64,000 nucleotides of DNA from Alisma plantago-aquatica (lineage: Eukaryota > Streptophyta > Magnoliopsida > Alismatales > Alismataceae), in NCBI GenBank assembly GCA_963693085.1, contig OY856410.1, positions 1,395,484,363-1,395,548,362 of the forward strand, given 5' to 3'. Within the stretch, counting starts at the first letter, position 1. Each line of letters opens with the position of its first letter. A program made the translations under genes and the position numbers. The notes below the pieces were generated by a model. The model was not told the origin of the DNA. It searched no databases and was given only the letters and a program-made list of their open reading frames with translations. Positions 59,601-64,000 of the stretch are shown here, in pieces.

Positions 59601-60797
59601 TGGAGCATGAATGCGTTCATGGCTCAGAGCACGGTGATCAGGCCCGTGGCTCAGTTTTACTAGCGCCGTGACCTGTACCAAGGCGGGCTAGAGAATGGGT
59701 AGCCTATGGAGCTAACCCTATGGCTTAGACCACTTCAGCATGTTACTGCGGTCCTGCTTGTGTTGTACTCATGTACTGACCATGAGGTGGGAGGTCGTGG
59801 AGTCCGGCTCTTCCATTGACCTTGTATGGCACCGGTTTGGGTTTCGTAACCGAAGGTTGGATTTGAATGGTACGATTCAAATCCTCAGGGCACAATAAAA
59901 TGTAATACAGCCGTTTAGTATGTACTGATCATATCAAACACGAAACATTGGTTGAGGCCTTGTTCGTATAATATCTCTGATATACCTTGCAGGTTATGTG
60001 GTAATCGGTCGTATCTTGATAATCAGGTTATGTGACATTATATTCTGTTCTAATAATCCTGTTACATGTTGATATACCTTATCTTGATAATCATATTCTT
60101 TTGAAAGACATCTGGTTATATGCTTTGGTACAGCTGGTATGCTTGCCGGTAAGAGTAAATCTTGCGATATATATAACTGCTCTTGTTATACTTGTTGTTA
60201 GTTAACTGCTGCTATAGTTTATCTTGCGAAGGTTCTATAGTTGCGGTGGGGAGCTATGTTTCCCGCTGGGACAATTGTTCAATTGTCTCACCCCGCTGGT
60301 TTTCACCCTTTTTAGGTGGTCGAGGTAGACGTGGTCGTGGTTGTGGTGTTGCGGACGAGCAGCTTGAGGAGCAGTAGAAGGCAAGCGTTGGACCTACTGC
60401 TGTTTTGGATGTTTTGTAGTAGAGTCTAGAGTCATCCCTGTACTCTCAGGTCCTTGGCAGTGTTTTGACGATGTTTCACGAAGATCGTTCGATGATATCT
60501 GTATATCCTGCTGTTGGTCGGATGTGGGCCTTTATGGATATATGAATAGGTGGTGAACTCATGTGATGGATGAACAGCTGTTCCTGAGCTGTGGACACAT
60601 GTCAGATCTTGTGTACATACTTATATGACATGTTTATGTGCAGGATGAGGACTGGAAAGTAATAGTTTCACAGTTTATCAGTTTTCCACAATCGGTTTTA
60701 ATTAACCCGTGTTTTTGATAATCTGTGGTTATGGTGTTTTCCGCACGTTTTCGCGTAACACCTCGTTATCTGTGTGATAATGGGATGTGTTGCCACA
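56693..60797 (+). repeat. 5' LTR of the autonomous Ty3/gypsy element
   Basis: Between about 57000 and 58420 it holds over thirty GGCCGATA, GGACGATA, GGGCGACA or GTCGCCC words. The last 1.8 kb correspond to 1-1703. Its reverse complement is recognisably related to the giant LTRs at 40.6 and 47.8 kb, for example the 'gaccatgaggtgggaggtcg' block near 59780 versus 41470 on the other strand. Confidence 0.85.
57279..57284 (+). promoter_or_regulatory. Possible TATA box of the long LTR
   Basis: TATATA follows a CT-rich stretch 587 bp into the LTR. The giant LTRs have TTATATAT at nearly the same distance (about 560 bp), which supports the position. Confidence 0.45.
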
Positions 60798-60802
60798 AGT
60801 CT

Positions 60803-60814
60803 TGGTATCATAGC
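60803..60814 (+). other. Primer-binding site of the autonomous element
   Basis: TGGTATCATAGC begins five bases after the LTR end TGCCACA; one mismatch to the iMet-type site. Confidence 0.85.
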
Positions 60815-60865
60815 TTTAGGTTCGCTGAGTCTACAGGGATCTAGGACTAGGTTGAGTCTGTTCTT

Positions 60866-63800
60866 ATGAGTTTCCAGGATACCTTACAAAAATCTTCTTC
60901 CCTCAGCAGAAGAAAAGCCAAGATGTCTGGAAACCATGAAGAACATGCTCCTGAGCATAGTGATGCTGCATCGGTTGATGGAGCAGATGGACGGGCACAT
61001 GAAGATCGGGTGCCTGAGGTCCCCCAACCAGACCCAGCCATACTTGAACACCCTGCCTACCAACAGCTTATGGGGCAGTTAATGGCTACGATGAATCTCA
61101 TGGTTGAGCGATTACCAGTGCCTCCTCCACGAGCACAGGTTCCCCATGGAGAAGCATTGGGTATTGGGAAGACCTTTGAGCGGCTTCGCCGAGTCGGAGC
61201 TTCAGATTATGCTGGAATGGCTGATCCAGCGGATGTAGATCTGTGGCTGACGAGTCTTGAAAAGGCTTTCTGGATCCTTGACATCCCCGAAGCAGACAAA
61301 GTAAAGCATGTTGTCTACCTTTTGAAGGGTAGTGCTGGTCACTGGTGGACCATCGAGGAGGAGAAGCGGCCTGGTGAGGTGATCTGTTGGGAAGTGTTTC
61401 GGCGCGAGTTCATCACCAGATACTTTCCGAAGACGTACCTGGATGAGAAAATCAGTCAGTTTGAGAAGTTGCGGCAAGGAACGATGAACATCACCGAGTA
61501 TGAAGCTAAGTTTATGGATCTGTTGAGATTCTTTCCTCACATGGCGGCGACAGATGATGAACGGATCATACATTTCGAGAAGGGTTTGAGTGCTGAGTTG
61601 ACAACCCATGTGTCTGCGCTGGAAAACCGAGAGCGGTTTGCTATGTTTGTGGAATCAGTTCGACGGACCGAGAGGACAGTAAGGGAGAAAAGAGAGTCGG
61701 TGTCTCTTAAAAGACCTGCTCAGTTTCAAGGACAAAGGTTTGGTGGCTTCAAGAAACCCAAGTTTTCAGCACCGTCAGTGATGAGAAGTTCTGGTGTACC
61801 ATCTCAGTGGTCTCTGAGTAAGGGGAAAGGTTATGTTTCTTCACCATCTAAGGCGCACAGTTCAGCTTGGGTGGCAGTGACAGGGCCATCTAGGCCACGA
61901 GTTGACAATAGAGCATGTCATCTCTGTGGTCAAGTCGGGCATTGGAAGTTCAATTGCCTGAATAGAGATGTTGAAGTGATGCAACAACCGAGGCAGAGTT
62001 TCCAGAAGTCTGAGAGACCACAGCCCAGTGGTAGAAGAGGACGAGGACGCGGTCAAGCGTCTCAAGCTGGATCGTCTGCTCAAGGGAGCAGAGGTCATGG
62101 ACAGCAAGCTACGACTCGATTCTATGCCATGAATCAGCCGGAGGCGATAGTCAACCCGCGAGTGGTGACAGGTCAGATGGAGTTATTTCATTCTGATATG
62201 TCTTCTTCTTGCTTTATATCTGTTCTGGTTGACCCGGGTGCTACACACTCTTTTATCGCCTATAGTATGCTTGAAAACTGTCATCTACCTGTTAGTTGTA
62301 AGAAGGATAGCTTGTTGCTAGAAACCCCTCTTGATGGTTCCTCTTTGCTTCGAGAAGAGTGTCCATCTTGTGTTTTGTCTTTTTTGGGACACAACATTCA
62401 GGTGGATCTCATACCACTTGATATGCATGGTTTCGATGTTATCCTTGGGATGGATACCTTAGAAAAGTATAAGGTTGTCTTGGACTGTGGTTCCAAGCAG
62501 GCGGTGTTTGATGTTGCTGGAGAGAAGTGGATCTTCCAGGGAGATAGGAAGATTCTTCCGACGTGTCTGGTGTCAGCTATGGTGGCAGATAGGTTGTTGC
62601 GACAAGGATGTGAGGCGTTCTTAGCTCACGTTGTGGATACCTTTGTGGATACCAAGGCTAAAGGCCTTAACCTTGAAGAAGTGTCAGTGGTCCGAGAGTT
62701 TGCAGATGTGTTTCCCGAAGAGTTTCCTGGTGTTCCTCCACCCCGAGAGATCGATTTTGAGATCAATCTGGTTCTGGGAACGCAGCCGATTGCACAGACA
62801 CCTTATAGGATGGCTCCAGCAGAGATGGTAGAGTTGAAGAAGCAGTTACAAGAGTTGTTGGAGAAAGGTTTCATCAGACCGAGCACGTCACCTTGGGGTG
62901 CTCCCGTGTTGTTCGTTAAGAAGAAGGATGGTTCGATGTGGTTGTGTATAGACTACCGACAGTTGAACAAGGTCACGATCAAGAATAAGTACCCGTTGCC
63001 GAGGATAGATGACATGTTCGATCAGTTGCGTTGTGCTACAGTGTTTTCAAAGATCGATCTACGGTCTGGATATCATCAGTTGAGGATAAAGGCGGATGAC
63101 ATACCAAAGTCAGCTTTTAGGACGAGGTATGGTCATTTTGAGTTTGTGGTTATGCCGTTTGGATTAACCAATGCACCTGCTGCTTTCATGGACCTGATGA
63201 ACAGAGTATTTCGTCCGTTCTTAGATCAGTTTGTTGTAGTTTTTATAGACGACATCTTGATCTATAGTCGGAACCGGCTAGAGCATGAGCAACATCTTCG
63301 TCAAGCGCTGACTCTCCTTCGTCAACATCAGTTGTATGCTAAGTTTAGTAAGTGTGAGTTCTGGTTGGATGAAGTGACTTTCTTAGGTCATGTGATATCT
63401 GCTGAAGGAGTCAAAGTAGATCCGAAGAAAGTGGAATCTGTTGCGGATTGGGAACAGCCAAAGATGCCGACGGAAGTTTGTAGTTTCCTTCGTCTAGCAG
63501 GATACTACCGGAGGCTTATCAAGGACTTCAGTTCGATAGCTCTACCGATGACGACGTTGACCAGGAAGGATGTACCTTTTGTTTGGAATGATCGATGTCA
63601 GCAAGCTTTCCAAAGTTTGAAGGAAAAGCTAACCAGTGCTCCAGTGTTGATCTTGCCAGAATCTGGAAAAGGCTATGTTGTTTTCTGTGATGCGTCCAAG
63701 AAAGGTTTGGGTTGTGTGCTGATGCAGGAAGATCATGTGGTTTCTTTTGCTTCACGACAACTTAAGAAACACGAGGAGAACTATCCGACCCATGACTTGG

Positions 63801-64000
63801 AGCTGGCAGTAGTGGTTCACGCGTTAAAGATTTGGAGACACTATCTTTATGGGGAAGTGTGTCAGATCTTTACAGATCACAAGAATCTGAAGTACATCTT
63901 CTCACAGCAAGAGTTGAACATGCGACAGCGTCGGTGGATGGAGTTGATCAATGATTATGATTTCACTATCGAGTATCATCCTGGTAAGGCGAATGTGGTA
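60866..64000 (+). CDS. Gag-pol polyprotein of the Tekay/Del-like element, partial at the window end
   Basis: The ATG at 60866 opens 1045 codons without a stop to 64000. The gag capsid region contains [12 protein letters not shown] and [18 protein letters not shown] (about 61347-61450). The zinc knuckle [14 protein letters not shown] is at 61916-61957. Protease [10 protein letters not shown] has its catalytic Asp at residue 456. RT has [20 protein letters not shown] (about residue 694) and VFIDDILIY (catalytic Asp pair at residues 795-796). RNase H has [10 protein letters not shown] (Asp at 942) and a DLELA-type segment, and ends at YHPGKANVV just before integrase. All catalytic residues visible are intact. 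Gag forms the particle; protease matures it; RT and RNase H make the DNA copy. The basic Arg/Gly-rich run after the knuckle (RRGRGRGQ) probably aids RNA binding. Confidence 0.95.
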   Translation, partial: MSFQDTLQKSSSLSRRKAKMSGNHEEHAPEHSDAASVDGADGRAHEDRVPEVPQPDPAILEHPAYQQLMGQLMATMNLMVERLPVPPPRAQVPHGEALGIGKTFERLRRVGASDYAGMADPADVDLWLTSLEKAFWILDIPEADKVKHVVYLLKGSAGHWWTIEEEKRPGEVICWEVFRREFITRYFPKTYLDEKISQFEKLRQGTMNITEYEAKFMDLLRFFPHMAATDDERIIHFEKGLSAELTTHVSALENRERFAMFVESVRRTERTVREKRESVSLKRPAQFQGQRFGGFKKPKFSAPSVMRSSGVPSQWSLSKGKGYVSSPSKAHSSAWVAVTGPSRPRVDNRACHLCGQVGHWKFNCLNRDVEVMQQPRQSFQKSERPQPSGRRGRGRGQASQAGSSAQGSRGHGQQATTRFYAMNQPEAIVNPRVVTGQMELFHSDMSSSCFISVLVDPGATHSFIAYSMLENCHLPVSCKKDSLLLETPLDGSSLLREECPSCVLSFLGHNIQVDLIPLDMHGFDVILGMDTLEKYKVVLDCGSKQAVFDVAGEKWIFQGDRKILPTCLVSAMVADRLLRQGCEAFLAHVVDTFVDTKAKGLNLEEVSVVREFADVFPEEFPGVPPPREIDFEINLVLGTQPIAQTPYRMAPAEMVELKKQLQELLEKGFIRPSTSPWGAPVLFVKKKDGSMWLCIDYRQLNKVTIKNKYPLPRIDDMFDQLRCATVFSKIDLRSGYHQLRIKADDIPKSAFRTRYGHFEFVVMPFGLTNAPAAFMDLMNRVFRPFLDQFVVVFIDDILIYSRNRLEHEQHLRQALTLLRQHQLYAKFSKCEFWLDEVTFLGHVISAEGVKVDPKKVESVADWEQPKMPTEVCSFLRLAGYYRRLIKDFSSIALPMTTLTRKDVPFVWNDRCQQAFQSLKEKLTSAPVLILPESGKGYVVFCDASKKGLGCVLMQEDHVVSFASRQLKKHEENYPTHDLELAVVVHALKIWRHYLYGEVCQIFTDHKNLKYIFSQQELNMRQRRWMELINDYDFTIEYHPGKANVV

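Larger units (their letters stand above)
56693..64000 (+). mobile_element. Autonomous Ty3/gypsy element with 4.1-kb LTR (Tekay/Del-like), running off the window
   Basis: The 5' LTR (56693-60797) starts TGTAAGGACCCTGACCTG, like TGTAACAACCCTGACCTG of the giant-LTR element, and ends TGTTGCCACA. A primer site and one long open gag-pol frame follow. Order is gag, zinc knuckle, protease, RT, RNase H; integrase and the 3' LTR would lie beyond 64000. Long LTRs, an iMet primer and the residues of RT suggest the Tekay/Del chromovirus branch. The diagnostic chromodomain is outside the window. The intact frame suggests a young copy. Confidence 0.88.

Noticed and set aside
1..64000. tRNA, rRNA or other structured RNA genes
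   Set aside because: No tRNA or rRNA consensus was noticed by eye; the tRNA-like matches are the primer-binding sites of the retroelements.

Overview
This window is nuclear DNA from a flowering plant, apparently one with a large, repeat-rich genome. It holds plant LTR retrotransposons of several lineages (SIRE/Maximus-like Ty1/copia, Athila-like Ty3/gypsy, a long-LTR Tekay/Del-like Ty3/gypsy family), an L1-type LINE with an RNase H domain, a CACTA transposon, MITEs, TA/CT microsatellites and intron-bearing gene fragments. The species cannot be named from sequence alone. Almost everything is mobile DNA. The only possible host or single-copy gene is a lysine/glutamate-rich multi-exon gene at 55.2-56.7 kb, and a retrotransposon LTR cuts it.

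Layout. 1-1703 is the 3' part of a long Ty3/gypsy LTR. 2034-40120 is one minus-strand SIRE-like copia element that has become a four-level nest. Its integrase is split by a 27-kb CACTA transposon (8814-35860, CACTA termini, 3-bp duplication ACT on both sides). The CACTA carries gene-like exons, including a plastid-type pyruvate kinase exon with both splice sites, and contains a 5'-truncated LINE (about 17070-32067). The LINE is in turn split inside its RNase H domain by an 11-kb Athila-like element (20554-31696, near-perfect 5-bp duplication). 40581-52937 is a complete, recently inserted non-autonomous element with two ~5.1-kb LTRs, a 2.1-kb interior and a perfect TTGCT duplication. Its interior keeps only a stub of gag. 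52943-55010 holds a 21-bp minisatellite and two inverted MITE copies embedded in microsatellites. 55238-56692 is the interrupted gene. From 56693 to the window end is an apparently intact autonomous Ty3/gypsy element of the same long-LTR family: 4.1-kb 5' LTR, tRNA-iMet primer site, and an uninterrupted gag-pol frame still open at 64000.

How the parts relate. The 56.7-kb element is the likely kind of helper for the gag-stub element at 40.6-52.9 kb: primer site, spacer length, LTR ends and gag N-terminus correspond. The LTRs of this family and the Athila element share dense clusters of a short degenerate core (GGNCGAYA and its complement), spaced about 21 or 24 bp apart in the long-LTR family. 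This cross-lineage phased motif array, the exon-carrying CACTA and the four-deep nest are the most notable observations. All functional statements about domains come from residues read by eye; no database search was run.
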